DNA of 64,000 nucleotides from Xenorhabdus ehlersii (GCF_003610465.1 NZ_RAQI01000003.1:1-64000); one strand, 5' to 3'; counted from the first letter of the stretch, positions 40,814-51,073 are shown. Notes: generated by a model from the letters alone, not told the origin. Program-made: numbers and translations.

Positions 40814-41856
40814 TGTGCTTCCTGTCTGCGTTTCTCATTGAGCGCTTTTTTACGTTCCTGTTCCGTCGCTTCCCATGCTTCATAAGCAATAACAACTTTT
40901 GCCACCACCGGATGGCGAACAACATCTTCACTATGTAAGAAGTTAAAACTCAGTTCATCAACATTAGATAAAACTTCTATTGCGTGACTCAGTCCTGATT
41001 TTTGGCCCCTTGGCAGGTCAATTTGGGTTACATCACCGGTAATGACTGCCTTAGAATTAAAACCAATACGGGTCAGGAACATTTTCATCTGTTCAATGGT
41101 CGTATTCTGGCTTTCGTCGAGAATAATAAAGGCATCATTAAGGGTACGTCCACGCATATAAGCCAATGGCGCCACTTCAATAACATTTCTTTCGATAAGC
41201 TTCTCAACTTTTTCAAATCCCATCATCTCAAACAGGGCATCGTAAAGCGGACGCAGATAAGGGTCGACTTTCTGGCTGAGATCACCAGGCAGGAAACCCA
41301 GTTTTTCTCCGGCTTCAACCGCAGGGCGGGTTAGCAGGATACGGCGGACTTCCTGACGTTCCAGTGCATCCACCGCCGCGGCGACAGCCAAATAAGTTTT
41401 TCCTGTACCCGCAGGCCCAACCCCGAACGTGATATCGTGATCAAGGATGTTAGCAATATATTGTGCCTGATTGGGCGTGCGGGGCTTTACAACACCCCGT
41501 TTGGTTTTGATATTGACGGCCTTGCCGTATTCAGGAACGCTTTCTGCTGCTTGTTCCAGTACCCGGCTTTCGGTAATCGCGAGATGAACCTGTTCAGGCT
41601 CAAGATCCGGTATCATGCCGCGTATCGGAGCGGTTTCGACATAAAGGTGACGCAGGATCCCCGCAGCCGCGCTAACACACAATGGTTTACCTGCCAGTTT
41701 GAAACGGTTATCGCGGCGATTGATTTCAATCCCCAAACGACGCTCAAGTTGTTTCAGATTATCATCAAGTGGTCCACACAGGCTCATCAAACGTTGATTG
41801 TCTGCGGGTTCCAGAAAGATTTCTTGGGTTGCTACTTGTGAGTTTATTTGTGTCAC
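40810..41856 (-). CDS. ybeZ: PhoH-like ATPase YbeZ
   Basis: A 348-residue PhoH-family protein. An RNA-binding-like N-terminal domain (residues ~20-100) precedes the P-loop ATPase with Walker [12 protein letters not shown], Walker [11 protein letters not shown] and the sensor [14 protein letters not shown]. It partners YbeY and probably supplies ATP-driven RNA remodelling. Confidence 0.95.
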   Translation of the reverse strand: MTQINSQVATQEIFLEPADNQRLMSLCGPLDDNLKQLERRLGIEINRRDNRFKLAGKPLCVSAAAGILRHLYVETAPIRGMIPDLEPEQVHLAITESRVLEQAAESVPEYGKAVNIKTKRGVVKPRTPNQAQYIANILDHDITFGVGPAGTGKTYLAVAAAVDALERQEVRRILLTRPAVEAGEKLGFLPGDLSQKVDPYLRPLYDALFEMMGFEKVEKLIERNVIEVAPLAYMRGRTLNDAFIILDESQNTTIEQMKMFLTRIGFNSKAVITGDVTQIDLPRGQKSGLSHAIEVLSNVDELSFNFLHSEDVVRHPVVAKVVIAYEAWEATEQERKKALNEKRRQEAQ

Positions 41857-41880
41857 TGATTATCTCTATGTTAGGGCCTA

Positions 41881-43311
41881 TTAAGGCTGATAAAAGCTAA
41901 CGCCGAGTTCATCTTCTTTGCGAGTACGGGCAATGACTGATTCAGGTGACTCATGGATACGCAGATCCATCTCATCTTCAGTACGAATGACTTTACCACG
42001 CAGGGAGTTGGCGTATACGTCAACAATTTCGACATCAACAAATTTACCAATCATGTCAGGTGTTCCCTCAAAGTTAACCACGCGGTTATTTTCGGTACGG
42101 CCAGAGAGTTCCATGATATTTTTGCGTGATGGGCCTTCAACCAGAATGCGCTGTGTGCTGCCAAGCATTGCGCGGCTGTAGCTCATGGCTTGTTGGTTAA
42201 TGCGCTGTTGGAGCAGGTACAAGCGCTGTTTCTTTTCTTCTTCACTGACGTCATCTGGCAAATCGGCGGCGGGTGTTCCTGGACGCGCTGAATAGATGAA
42301 GCTGAAACTCATATCGAAGTTAACATCGGCAATCAGTTTCATGGTTTTTTCAAAATCATCCTGTGTTTCACCTGGGAAACCAATGATGAAGTCAGAACTG
42401 ATCAGGATGTCAGGGCGTGCCTTACGCAAACGGCGAATAATGCCTTTATATTCTAGTGCCGTATGGGCGCGCTTCATCAGGGTAAGGATGCGATCAGAAC
42501 CACTCTGGACTGGCAGATGGAGGAAACTCACTAACTCAGGGGTATCTTCGTAGACGGCAATAATGTCGTCAGTAAACTCAATTGGGTGGCTGGTGGTGAA
42601 GCGAATACGGTCGATACCATCAATAGCCGCAACCAGACGCAACAGTTCTGCAAATGTGCAGATACCGCCATCAAACGTAGCACCACGATAGGCATTAACG
42701 TTTTGACCGAGCAGATTAACTTCACGTACACCTTGCGCAGCAAGTTGTGCAATTTCGAATAAAATATCATCACAAGGACGGCTGACTTCTTCTCCGCGAG
42801 TGTAAGGTACAACGCAGAATGTGCAGTACTTATTGCAGCCTTCCATGATGGAAACGAATGCTGTTGGGCCATCGGCACGAGGCTCTGGCAGCCGGTCAAA
42901 CTTTTCAATTTCAGGGAAACTGATGTCAACAACCGGGCTGCGGGTGCCTTTGACATGATTAATCATCTCAGGCAGGCGGTGCAGGGTTTGTGGCCCGAAA
43001 ATAATATCGACGCTAGGTGAGCGCTGGCGAATGTAATCCCCTTCCTGGGAAGCGACACAACCACCCACACCGATAATGATTTCAGGGTTTTTATCTTTCA
43101 GGCCTTTCCAGCGGCCAAGTTGATGAAAGACTTTTTCCTGAGCCTTTTCACGGATTGAACAAGTATTTAGGAGTAAGATATCTGCTTCTTCGGCGACATC
43201 GGTTAACTGATAACCGTGAGTGGTTTCCAGCAAATCGGCCATTTTGGATGAATCGTATTCGTTCATCTGACAGCCCCAGGTTTTGATATACAGTTTTTTT
43301 ATCGTCGACAT
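41881..43311 (-). CDS. miaB: tRNA-2-methylthio-N6-dimethylallyladenosine synthase MiaB
   Basis: A radical-SAM methylthiotransferase that converts i6A37 to ms2i6A37. The UPF0004 domain carries cluster cysteines ([35 protein letters not shown]). The radical-SAM CxxxCxxC is CNKYCTFC, and a C-terminal TRAM domain follows. The frame is open to 43374, but the start at 43311 ([19 protein letters not shown]) fits the family and gives 476 residues. It is divergent from ubiF. Confidence 0.97.
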   Translation of the reverse strand: MSTIKKLYIKTWGCQMNEYDSSKMADLLETTHGYQLTDVAEEADILLLNTCSIREKAQEKVFHQLGRWKGLKDKNPEIIIGVGGCVASQEGDYIRQRSPSVDIIFGPQTLHRLPEMINHVKGTRSPVVDISFPEIEKFDRLPEPRADGPTAFVSIMEGCNKYCTFCVVPYTRGEEVSRPCDDILFEIAQLAAQGVREVNLLGQNVNAYRGATFDGGICTFAELLRLVAAIDGIDRIRFTTSHPIEFTDDIIAVYEDTPELVSFLHLPVQSGSDRILTLMKRAHTALEYKGIIRRLRKARPDILISSDFIIGFPGETQDDFEKTMKLIADVNFDMSFSFIYSARPGTPAADLPDDVSEEEKKQRLYLLQQRINQQAMSYSRAMLGSTQRILVEGPSRKNIMELSGRTENNRVVNFEGTPDMIGKFVDVEIVDVYANSLRGKVIRTEDEMDLRIHESPESVIARTRKEDELGVSFYQP

Positions 43312-43505
43312 TTTGTGTATCCGGTGTTTCCAGTGGAATGATGCTTCAACACTGAAAAGCGCAATATATTGCACGCAGTGTATTTAGCATAATATTGCTG
43401 GCTATTGTAGTCATTTGAGGCACCAGTGACCAGACTGTAACAGCGGATATTCACAGTCGGAAAGGGAAAATTCCGGTAGACTATTTTAATCAATAAGTTA
43501 ATGAC

Positions 43506-44702
43506 GTGATGAATATGAATAATCCACAACAAAAATTCGATATCGTTGTCGTTGGCGCAGGTATGATTGGCGCTGCAACAGCATTGGGATTGGCGCAGGA
43601 AGGTTGGCGTGTTGCATTATTGGAGCACCAGCCTCCCGCATCTTATGATGCAGATAGTGAACCTGATGTTCGTATATCTGCGATCAGCTGTGCTTCAGTG
43701 GGTTTATTGAAACAATTGGGAGCATGGGAAAATGTACTGCGAATGCGCAGTGCCCCTTATCGAAAGTTGGAAACATGGGAGCAAAATGATTCGAACGTCA
43801 TTTTCGACGCTGAAAGTTTGGGGCTGCCAGAGTTAGGGCATATGGTTGAAAATCGTGTCTTGCAACTGGCATTGTGGCAGGAATTTGAACGTTATCCAAA
43901 CCTGACATTGATTTGTCCCACTGTTTTGCAATCTATGCAGCGTCAGCATGAAAATAAAACGTGGCTGGTGACATTGGCAGATGGCACGGAAATTGACACA
44001 CGTCTGATTATTGGTGCAGATGGTGCCCGTTCTCAAGTCCGTCAATTGGCGGGTATTGGCAGTAACGGGTGGCAATATCGCCAGTCATGTATGTTGATAA
44101 CTGTCAAGACTGACCAGCCCCAACAAGATACAACATGGCAACAATTTTTTCCTTCTGGTCCCAGGGCTTTCTTGCCGTTGTTTGATCAATGGGCCTCGTT
44201 GGTTTGGTATGATTCTCCTGCCCGTATTCGTCAATTGCAGTCAATGACGATGGCACAACTTGAGCGAGAAATTTTTCAGGCATTTCCCACTCGCTTGGGT
44301 AAAGCCACCCCGATTGCTGCGGGTTCATTTCCTCTGACTCGTCATCATGCCAGCCATTACGTACAAGAAGGGTTGGTTTTGCTGGGAGATGCGGCTCATA
44401 CCATTAACCCGTTGGCAGGGCAGGGAGTGAATTTAGGTTATCGGGATGTTGATGTGTTACTCAAGGTGCTGATTAATGCTAAAGAATTGTTGGAAGAGTG
44501 GGATTCTTTGGCAGTCTTGATGCGTTATCAGCGTCGCAGAATGCCGGATAATTTAGTGATGCAGGCGGGAATGGATTTTTTCCATACTACATTCAGTCAT
44601 GATTTACCGGGGTTAAAAACGGTACGAAATCTGGCATTAATGGCAGCGCAACGTTCAGGAGTCATGAAAAATCTTGCGCTGAAATATGCCTTGGGACTGT
44701 GA
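43506..44702 (+). CDS. ubiF: 2-octaprenyl-3-methyl-6-methoxy-1,4-benzoquinol hydroxylase UbiF
   Basis: A 398-residue FAD monooxygenase of ubiquinone synthesis (C6 hydroxylation). FAD motifs: GXGXXG as VVVGAGMIGAATALGLA, DG motif in IIGADGARSQVRQ, GD motif as VLLGDAAHTINPLAGQGVNLG. The first in-frame ATG is at 43506; a further Met two codons on is also possible. It diverges from miaB, as in E. coli. Confidence 0.94.
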   Translation: MMNMNNPQQKFDIVVVGAGMIGAATALGLAQEGWRVALLEHQPPASYDADSEPDVRISAISCASVGLLKQLGAWENVLRMRSAPYRKLETWEQNDSNVIFDAESLGLPELGHMVENRVLQLALWQEFERYPNLTLICPTVLQSMQRQHENKTWLVTLADGTEIDTRLIIGADGARSQVRQLAGIGSNGWQYRQSCMLITVKTDQPQQDTTWQQFFPSGPRAFLPLFDQWASLVWYDSPARIRQLQSMTMAQLEREIFQAFPTRLGKATPIAAGSFPLTRHHASHYVQEGLVLLGDAAHTINPLAGQGVNLGYRDVDVLLKVLINAKELLEEWDSLAVLMRYQRRRMPDNLVMQAGMDFFHTTFSHDLPGLKTVRNLALMAAQRSGVMKNLALKYALGL

Positions 44703-44718
44703 TGGATATTATCTCCTA

Positions 44719-44744
44719 TTAGCCCCTTATGGGGCTAATTTAGT
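44719..44744 (+). terminator. Terminator of ubiF
   Basis: TTAGCCCC, loop TTAT, GGGGCTAA followed by TTTAG, 17 bases after the ubiF stop. Confidence 0.7.
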
Positions 44745-44927
44745 TGGTTTTATAAGAATATCAGCGGGTATTCCGAGCATACAGTGCAAATTCCGGATCA
44801 TAGGTAGCGAGTAAGCGTGTTATTGTTATCCAACAGTGTTGTTGAATTGGTGAAGTAGGTAACTGAATACTTATTTATTTGGTAATCGCTGAAGTGGCTT
44901 TTATGGGAGATTTTGACGGTTGGAAAA

Positions 44928-44952
44928 CAAAAAAACCACCTTTATTGGTGGT
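44928..44952 (-). terminator. Terminator of the tRNA operon
   Basis: On the minus strand ACCACC, 6-nt loop, GGTGGT followed by a run of seven to eight Ts. It lies ~73 bases after the last tRNA. Confidence 0.85.
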
Positions 44953-45024
44953 CTCTGCATTAAAGAATATTTTTACTGTCTATTCTTTTTCAATTTGTTA
45001 CATGTTGTAACTCATTAAAAATAT

Positions 45025-45099
45025 TGGCTGGGGTACCAGGATTCGAACCTGGGAATGCCGGAATCAGAATCCGGTGCCTTACCGCTTGGCGATACCCCA
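45025..45099 (-). tRNA. glnV: tRNA-Gln (CTG)
   Basis: A 75-nt cloverleaf with encoded CCA. Anticodon loop TTCTGAT gives CTG, reading CAG codons. Acceptor TGGGGTA pairs with TACCCCA. Last gene of the six-tRNA operon; corresponds to E. coli glnV. Confidence 0.96.
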
Positions 45100-45113
45100 A
45101 CTTAATTTTTAAA

Positions 45114-45190
45114 TGGTGGCTACGACGGGAATCGAACCTGTGACCCCAGCATTATGAGTGCTGTGCTCTAACCAGCTGAGCTACGTAGCC
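45114..45190 (-). tRNA. metU: tRNA-Met (CAT), elongator
   Basis: A 77-nt tRNA with encoded CCA and anticodon CAT in loop CTCATAA. Acceptor GGCTACG pairs with CGTAGCC. It is of elongator type (not the C1-A72 initiator form) and identical to the copy at 45624. Confidence 0.95.
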
Positions 45191-45231
45191 ATTTACGTTA
45201 AACGTAATGTTTGTGATAAATCCCAGTGATA

Positions 45232-45306
45232 TGGCTGGGGTACCTGGATTCGAACCAGGGTATGCCAGGATCAAAACCTGGTGCCTTACCGCTTGGCGAT
45301 ACCCCA
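45232..45306 (-). tRNA. glnW: tRNA-Gln (TTG)
   Basis: A 75-nt tRNA with encoded CCA, anticodon TTG (loop TTTTGAT), reading CAA. Identical to the next copy; corresponds to E. coli glnW. Confidence 0.96.
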
Positions 45307-45389
45307 CCTGAGACTTATCAATGCAGCCTTTGTTATCCCCAGAATGTGCAATTAACCTTATATCGTTTTAACTCATTGTTCCAGTTAAA

Positions 45390-45464
45390 TGGCTGGGGTA
45401 CCTGGATTCGAACCAGGGTATGCCAGGATCAAAACCTGGTGCCTTACCGCTTGGCGATACCCCA
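45390..45464 (-). tRNA. glnU: tRNA-Gln (TTG)
   Basis: A second, identical 75-nt tRNA-Gln with anticodon TTG; corresponds to E. coli glnU. The duplicated sequence continues a few bases past the 5' end (ACCTGA), suggesting a unit duplication kept uniform by gene conversion. Confidence 0.96.
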
Positions 45465-45533
45465 CCTGAAACAACACATTAAAACTTAAAATTGTTACTA
45501 AAACACATCGTAAGTACAACCCGATGAAGAAAA

Positions 45534-45618
45534 TGGTGCGGGAGGCGAGACTTGAACTCGCACACCTTGCGGCGCCAGAACCTAAATCTGGTGCGTCTAC
45601 CAATTTCGCCACTCCCGC
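45534..45618 (-). tRNA. leuW: tRNA-Leu (TAG)
   Basis: An 85-nt class II tRNA with the long variable arm and encoded CCA. Anticodon TAG lies in loop ATTTAGGT. Sequence matches E. coli leuW essentially throughout. Confidence 0.96.
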
Positions 45619-45623
45619 AAAGA

Positions 45624-45700
45624 TGGTGGCTACGACGGGAATCGAACCTGTGACCCCAGCATTATGAGTGCTGTGCTCTAACCAGCTGAGCTACGTAGCC
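45624..45700 (-). tRNA. metT: tRNA-Met (CAT), elongator
   Basis: First tRNA of the operon, 77 nt, anticodon CAT, only 5 bases before leuW. Identical to the downstream Met copy. Confidence 0.95.
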
Positions 45701-45739
45701 ATCTTTTTTCGCTTTGCCTTCATCGGCGGTGCGGGGCGC

Positions 45740-45768
45740 ATTATGCGTATATCAGACAGATGCGTCAA
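45740..45768 (-). promoter_or_regulatory. Stringent-type promoter of the tRNA operon
   Basis: On the minus strand TTGACG (45763-45768), a 17-base spacer, then CATAAT (45740-45745). It is followed directly by the GC-rich discriminator GCGCCCC typical of ppGpp-inhibited stable-RNA promoters. The first tRNA begins ~39 bases beyond the -10. Confidence 0.85.
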
Positions 45769-45855
45769 CTGCTTTTTTAAAGAAATATGCGCAAAATCGT
45801 TTGTTTGTTTGTCTTGTAAGCGTTTTGTCGACAAAGTCAGCTAAAACGGTGGAAA

Positions 45856-47079
45856 TTATCCTCCAAGAAGATGTTGTAACAGTACGCCATTAAGCATTGC
45901 TCGTTTCGTTAATGCGAATGCCCCAATTGCTGAACAGTGATTTAGCTCAGAAACCACCACAGGGAGGTCTTCGCGGAATGCTTTTAATACTTGGGTATTG
46001 ATGCTGCTTTTGATAGTCGGCAGCAATACCTGTTCTGCTTCAGTGATTTCTCCGGCAATCACCACCTTCTGAGGGTTAAATAGATTAATCGCGATTGAGA
46101 TAGCCTTGCCAAGATAGAGTCCTACTTGTTTGATGACTTCTGTTGCAAGCAGATCGCCCGCGTTGGCTGCAAGGCAAATTGCATGGATATTGCAATTATC
46201 CAAGGCAAGCTGACTTGGAAACCCTTGGCGTAATTGTTGCTGTACCTTAGCTTCTATTGCTGAATTGGAAGCGATGGTCTCCAGACAACCAAAATTACCA
46301 CAATGGCAACGTTCACCCAGAGGATCGATTTGGATATGGCCAATTTCACCCAGGTTACCGCGTTTGTTGAGCAAAATATTATTGTTAACAATGACACCAG
46401 CCCCTGTGCCGCGATGGATGCGTACCAGAATGGAATCTTCACAATCGTGTGTTGCCCCGAAATAATTTTCTGCTAATGCAAGGCTGCGAATATCATGACC
46501 AATAAAGCAGAAGGTATTGAAATGCTCTTTGAGGATCTTAACCAGAGGCCAGTTATCTACCTTAATGTGTGGCATATAGCGGATAATACCTTGCTCAGGA
46601 TCAACCAGTCCGGGAAGAATAACTGAAATTGCGATCAATTCACGGAACCGACGTTGGTTTTTGTCGATGAAACTTTCAATGGCGTAAATAATCCGTCTCT
46701 CGACTTCCTGCTGACTATTTTCCCGCACAGGGTAATGTGCTTCCACTAACATCTTGCCGCTCATATCGAACAGCGCCACGGTTGCATCATGGCGCCCAAG
46801 CCGGACTCCGATCGTATGAAAATGGCGCGTTTCGGTAATAATGGAGATTGCGCGTCTTCCGCCGGTGGAAGCCTGATGTTCGACTTCTTTTATCAGGCCA
46901 CGCTCCAACAACTGACGAGTAATTTTAGTTACGCTGGCAGGAGCCAGTTGGCTCTCTTCTGCAATTTGGATGCGTGATATTGGCCCATGCTGATCAATCA
47001 GCCGATAGACTACAGCACTATTTAGCTGTTTGACGAGATCAATATTACCAATTTGCTTCTGTGCGTTCTCATTACTCAT
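45856..47079 (-). CDS. nagC: N-acetylglucosamine repressor NagC (ROK family)
   Basis: A 407-residue transcription factor. The N-terminal helix-turn-helix is GPISRIQIAEESQLAPASVTKITRQLLERGLI (residues ~33-66). The ROK sugar-binding domain has GVRLGRHDATVALFD, the glycine-rich HRGTGAGVIV and the zinc motif CHCGNFGCLE. GlcNAc-6-phosphate releases it from DNA. It is third after nagB and nagA, 12 bases from nagA; nagD of E. coli is missing and tRNA genes follow. Confidence 0.95.
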   Translation of the reverse strand: MSNENAQKQIGNIDLVKQLNSAVVYRLIDQHGPISRIQIAEESQLAPASVTKITRQLLERGLIKEVEHQASTGGRRAISIITETRHFHTIGVRLGRHDATVALFDMSGKMLVEAHYPVRENSQQEVERRIIYAIESFIDKNQRRFRELIAISVILPGLVDPEQGIIRYMPHIKVDNWPLVKILKEHFNTFCFIGHDIRSLALAENYFGATHDCEDSILVRIHRGTGAGVIVNNNILLNKRGNLGEIGHIQIDPLGERCHCGNFGCLETIASNSAIEAKVQQQLRQGFPSQLALDNCNIHAICLAANAGDLLATEVIKQVGLYLGKAISIAINLFNPQKVVIAGEITEAEQVLLPTIKSSINTQVLKAFREDLPVVVSELNHCSAIGAFALTKRAMLNGVLLQHLLGG

Positions 47080-47091
47080 CAGTCTTTATAC

Positions 47092-48249
47092 TCACGGTAG
47101 TTTGATTTCATTTCCGTTAACAATGGTTTTGCAGATTTTGAAATCGTGAGTAAATGCGGTCAGGTTCGCTACTTTGCCGGATTCAATCGTACCGAGGTGT
47201 TTATCAATACCGATTGCCCTGGCTGGGTAAAGTGTCACCATTCGCAACGTTTCATCCAAAGCAATACCAACATGCTCCACACTATTTTTAACACAATCAA
47301 TCATTGTGATTGATGAGCCGCTCAGTGTTCCATTTTCATCAACACATAAGCCATTTCGATAATATATTGTTTTATTGGCAAAGGTAAATTGTTCTATGGC
47401 ATCGGGAGCAAGCCCTGCAGGAAGGATGGCATCCGTTACCAGGATAAGCTTTTCGTTTTTTAATCTCTTGGAATTGCGGACATTTGGCCATGATACATGC
47501 ATTCCATCACAGATAATGCCGGCATAGACTTCTGGGGAATCATAAATGGCACTCACCAACCCAGGCTGACGGCCAGAAATCGCAGGCATGGCATTATATA
47601 AATGGGTAGAGAAAGTAATGCCATGTCGGAAGCCATGACGAGCTTCTTCATAAGTCGCATTAGAATGGCCAGCAGAAACAGTCATGCCAGCTTCGGCTAA
47701 TTGCTGAATATATTTGCTTTCTACCATTTCAGGAGCGAGAGTGATCTTGGTAATAACATCAGCATTCTGGCATAGGTAATTAACCATTTCAGGGGTCGGC
47801 TTGCGGATATAAGCTGTATTATGAGTTCCTTTTTTTATTGGATTGATATAAGGCCCTTCCAGATGCAGCCCTAATGCCTGATTAGGATTTTTTTGCAGAT
47901 AAGCGCGCATTACTTCAATGGCTTTTATCATTAATTCATCAGGACTGGTGATGAGGGTAGGCAAGAAACTGGTACAACCGTAGAGCTGGTTGGTTTTCTG
48001 CATGGTATGCAGAGTCTCTTCTGAAATATCTTCCAACTGTTCATTAAACTGGACTCCCCCACAACCATTCAGTTGTAGGTCAATAAATCCTGGTGCGAGA
48101 TTTGCGCCATGTAAATCGTGTTTTTCAATCTCTTCTGGCAGCTCGTTTACCGGACAGACTTGTTTAATCAAACCATCTGCAATAATGACTGCATGGTTAT
48201 CGAGCCTGTCATATCCAGTATAAATAATGCCATTGGTTAATGCGTACAT
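47092..48249 (-). CDS. nagA: N-acetylglucosamine-6-phosphate deacetylase NagA
   Basis: A 385-residue amidohydrolase that removes acetate from GlcNAc-6-P. Metal/substrate features: [24 protein letters not shown] (metal-binding Glu), [17 protein letters not shown] (His) and the catalytic Asp in [10 protein letters not shown]. It lies 24 bases after nagB. Confidence 0.96.
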   Translation of the reverse strand: MYALTNGIIYTGYDRLDNHAVIIADGLIKQVCPVNELPEEIEKHDLHGANLAPGFIDLQLNGCGGVQFNEQLEDISEETLHTMQKTNQLYGCTSFLPTLITSPDELMIKAIEVMRAYLQKNPNQALGLHLEGPYINPIKKGTHNTAYIRKPTPEMVNYLCQNADVITKITLAPEMVESKYIQQLAEAGMTVSAGHSNATYEEARHGFRHGITFSTHLYNAMPAISGRQPGLVSAIYDSPEVYAGIICDGMHVSWPNVRNSKRLKNEKLILVTDAILPAGLAPDAIEQFTFANKTIYYRNGLCVDENGTLSGSSITMIDCVKNSVEHVGIALDETLRMVTLYPARAIGIDKHLGTIESGKVANLTAFTHDFKICKTIVNGNEIKLP

Positions 48250-48273
48250 TGATATCTTAACTCCTGAATCAGT

Positions 48274-49080
48274 TTAGCTGGCGAATTCATTAACGATATC
48301 GGCCTCTAACTGGTGAAAATACTTCACTGTCTTTACTTTCAGTTCCATAGTGGCGGGTTCATCACAAGCAATAAGTGATTTTGGATGCATCTGGAGACAA
48401 CTGATTGTCCACATATGGTTGATATTCCCTTCTACTGCGGCTTGCAGGGCTTGCGCTTTATTCATACCGGTTGCCAAAATCATAATTTCTTCAGCATCCA
48501 TTAAAGTACCCACACCAACAGTTAATGCATATTTGGGGACTTGTTCCACATCATTATTAAAAAAACGGGAATTGGCAGTCCGCGTTTCAATGGTCAGTGT
48601 TTTAATTCGTGTGCGTGAAGAAAGAGAAGATGCCGGTTCATTAAAGGCAATATGCCCATCATTACCAACACCCCCCATAAATAAATGTATCTTGCCATAG
48701 GCTTTAATTTTATTTTCGTAACGTTGGCACTCAATATCAATATCTTTCGCATTTCCATTTAACAAATTGATGTTCTCTTTTGGAATATCAATGTGATTAA
48801 AGAAATTGTGGTACATGAATGAGTGGTAGCTTTGAGGATGATCTTCCGGCAGGCCAACGTATTCATCCATATTAAATGTCACAACATGCTTGAAGCTCAC
48901 TTTTCCAGCTTGATACAGGGAAATAAGTTCCTTGTAGGTTGTCAGCGGTGTGCTGCCTGTGGGAAGCCCAAGCACGAAAGGGCGTTCTGCCGTGGGATTG
49001 AACTCTTTAATCCTACTTACAATATAGTGAGCAGACCATCGGCCAACATCACTTGCCGTAGTTAGGGGGATTAGCCTCAT
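48274..49080 (-). CDS. nagB: Glucosamine-6-phosphate deaminase NagB
   Basis: A 268-residue enzyme converting GlcN-6-P to fructose-6-P and ammonia. Active-site segments: [33 protein letters not shown] and [17 protein letters not shown], which hold the catalytic Asp/His/Glu set. First gene of nagBAC; a NagC-like palindrome lies ~70-90 bases upstream. Confidence 0.97.
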   Translation of the reverse strand: MRLIPLTTASDVGRWSAHYIVSRIKEFNPTAERPFVLGLPTGSTPLTTYKELISLYQAGKVSFKHVVTFNMDEYVGLPEDHPQSYHSFMYHNFFNHIDIPKENINLLNGNAKDIDIECQRYENKIKAYGKIHLFMGGVGNDGHIAFNEPASSLSSRTRIKTLTIETRTANSRFFNNDVEQVPKYALTVGVGTLMDAEEIMILATGMNKAQALQAAVEGNINHMWTISCLQMHPKSLIACDEPATMELKVKTVKYFHQLEADIVNEFAS

Positions 49081-49149
49081 GATTACCTCTTAAAAAACAT
49101 TCAATAAGTTAATGAAGATAAGTTGTGCACGATATTCGTGATATTTGAG

Positions 49150-49170
49150 ATATTTTAAATCTTAAAATAA
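49150..49170. promoter_or_regulatory. NagC-like operator upstream of nagB
   Basis: A 21-bp AT-rich imperfect palindrome, TATTTTAA-ATC-TTAAAATA core. Read on the minus strand it starts TTATTTT and ends AAAATAT, close to the NagC consensus (TTATTT..AAATAA). It lies 70 bases before the nagB start. Confidence 0.55.
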
Positions 49171-49318
49171 GATCGGCAATATGGCTAGTTTTTGTCACTA
49201 ACAGGTCATATTGTGACTTTTTATTAGCATTTTTAAAAGATGTTTTTTTGTATTATTAAATAAGTTTTTTGGTGTATTTTTCTTTTAAAACAGACATATG
49301 GACTGTGCTCGCTATGAT

Positions 49319-49346
49319 AAAAAGGAACATTATCACGTTCCTTTTT
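49319..49346. terminator. Terminator of nagE
   Basis: AAAAAGGAAC, 8-nt loop, GTTCCTTTTT, 18 bases beyond the nagE stop. A/T tracts on both sides make it work on either strand. It should insulate nagB from nagE read-through. Confidence 0.8.
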
Positions 49347-49363
49347 ATCCCTATAAGTATAAA

Positions 49364-50887
49364 TTATTCAGTTTTATTAGAGTGAATTAATTTCAACTGA
49401 ACTTTTACCTGTTCAGCGATGCTTTCGGCTTGTGGCCCGAGGACAACCTGAATACTTTGCTTACCTATTTTTAAGACTCCCTTAGCCCCTAATTTCTTCA
49501 ATTGAGCCTCATCTAACTGGGTGTTGTCTTCTACAGTTAAACGCAGTCGAGTGATACAGGCATCAACAGTACGAATATTGTCAGGCCCGCCGAGCGCACT
49601 GATATAGTGTGAGATAGCCTCTTTATCTTGGGATGCCGAAGTTGCTTTATCAGAGTTTTCCTGTTCTCTGCCTATCGTATTCAGATTGAAAATGCGGATC
49701 ATTAAGGTAAAGACAACGAAATAGATAACAAAGAACAGGATGATAAGTGGGATTAATATCCATGGTTTTGTTGCTAACCCCCAATTTAAGCCAAAATCAA
49801 TAAGGCCAGCAGAGAAGCCAAAACCGTGCAAGACACCTAAAGAGTTTGCAATTACCATGCTAACGCCCGCAAGAATTGCATGTAACACATATAATATGGG
49901 AGCTAAAAACAAGAATGAAAACTCTATTGGTTCAGTGATCCCCGTCAGGAATGATGTTAAGGCGACAGAAAATAACATCCCACCAATTTGAGGACGACGT
50001 GATTTTGGTGCAGCCAAATACATGGCTAAAGCAGCACCAGGTAATCCGCCCATAAATATTGGATAGGCCCAGGCCATATAAACCCCGGCATTGGGATCAC
50101 CAGCAAAGAAGCGATTGAGATCACCACGAGTAAGGTCACTCGCTACTTGAGTAATATTTGAACCTTCTATTCCTGGTATCGCTGCTCCAATAGTGAGCGA
50201 GTGTGCTACATCAGGCGCCAAACAGATGTTATGCATTGCTCCAGCCAGATCGTAAGTAATTTTTATACAGTCACCTAAGCTGAACCAGAAAACGGAATGC
50301 AGGATATAGTGTAGGCCAAACGGAATTAAGGCACGGTTAAGAACGCCATAGGCAAACCATCCCGCCATACCACTTTTTGAAACTAAAAGGCTAAAATGAT
50401 CAATGCCATGTTGTACATATGGCCAGATATGCCCGCAAATCCATGCAAGGAAAAGGCAAATAATTCCGGTTATAATGGGGACTAAACGTTTACCAGCGAA
50501 AAATGCTAAAAACTCGGGTAATTGGGTTTCAGAAAAACGGTTATAACAGTGGCCAGCAACAATTCCTGAAATAATACCGGCAAAAAACGACATATTGATT
50601 TTAGGATCAATAACAGTGGTTGCTTTTGTCAGAATAAAAAAGCCAACGACGCCAGCGAGCGCTGCCGCTCCACTATTATCTTTCGCCAGACCAACAGAGA
50701 TTCCTAGTGCAAATAGTAAAGGCAAATTTTCGAAAATTCCGCCACCTGCACTGGCAATAAAAGCGATATTAAATACATCCGGTTGACCAAGCCGCAGTAG
50801 TAACGCAGCGACAGGAAGTGAAGCGATGGGGAGCATGAGTGCTTTTCCCAATCGCTGTAAGTAACTGAATATGCTCATGATGCTCAC
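49364..50887 (-). CDS. nagE: PTS N-acetylglucosamine-specific EIICB component NagE, lacking EIIA
   Basis: A 507-residue GlcNAc phosphotransferase transporter. The membrane EIIC domain (residues ~1-390, with FLTGITEPIEFSFLFLAPILYVLHA as signature) is followed by EIIB (ISALGGPDNIRTVDACITRLRL; the phospho-Cys is in DACITRL). E. coli NagE is ~648 residues and ends with an EIIA domain; here the protein stops after EIIB. It therefore needs EIIA in trans, probably Crr (inference). In E. coli nagE diverges from nagB; here both lie on the minus strand. Confidence 0.93.
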   Translation of the reverse strand: MSIMSIFSYLQRLGKALMLPIASLPVAALLLRLGQPDVFNIAFIASAGGGIFENLPLLFALGISVGLAKDNSGAAALAGVVGFFILTKATTVIDPKINMSFFAGIISGIVAGHCYNRFSETQLPEFLAFFAGKRLVPIITGIICLFLAWICGHIWPYVQHGIDHFSLLVSKSGMAGWFAYGVLNRALIPFGLHYILHSVFWFSLGDCIKITYDLAGAMHNICLAPDVAHSLTIGAAIPGIEGSNITQVASDLTRGDLNRFFAGDPNAGVYMAWAYPIFMGGLPGAALAMYLAAPKSRRPQIGGMLFSVALTSFLTGITEPIEFSFLFLAPILYVLHAILAGVSMVIANSLGVLHGFGFSAGLIDFGLNWGLATKPWILIPLIILFFVIYFVVFTLMIRIFNLNTIGREQENSDKATSASQDKEAISHYISALGGPDNIRTVDACITRLRLTVEDNTQLDEAQLKKLGAKGVLKIGKQSIQVVLGPQAESIAEQVKVQLKLIHSNKTE

Positions 50888-50931
50888 CTGTTGTAGTAAA
50901 TATTATTGGAGACGTTTCACTATTAACAATA

Positions 50932-50954
50932 CTTATTTTTAAATGAAAAATAAG
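50932..50954. promoter_or_regulatory. NagC-like operator upstream of nagE
   Basis: A perfect palindrome, CTTATTTTT - 5-nt centre - AAAAATAAG, 45 bases before the nagE ATG. It contains the NagC consensus arms TTATTT and AAATAA at the right spacing. Confidence 0.65.
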
Positions 50955-51073
50955 AAAAAGCTATAGATAAGTAAGTAATTGTGATCGTTGTAACGATCTT
51001 GATGAAAATTAAAATGAGCACTTGGTGTGCTCATTTACTTGAGACTGTTAATCTTTATGATTATAAATAATGT

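Larger units (their letters stand above)
44703..45024. other. Intergenic region between ubiF and the tRNA operon
   Basis: Holds the ubiF hairpin and the tRNA-operon terminator. The remaining ~190 bases show no ORF or structure I can support. The E. coli operon ends with a seventh tRNA (glnX) that is absent here. Confidence 0.6.

Noticed and set aside
45226..45612. Open frames of 75-87 codons across the tRNA cluster with repeated peptides
   Set aside because: They are six-frame translations of repeated tRNA-Gln and tRNA-Leu genes; the cloverleafs explain them completely.
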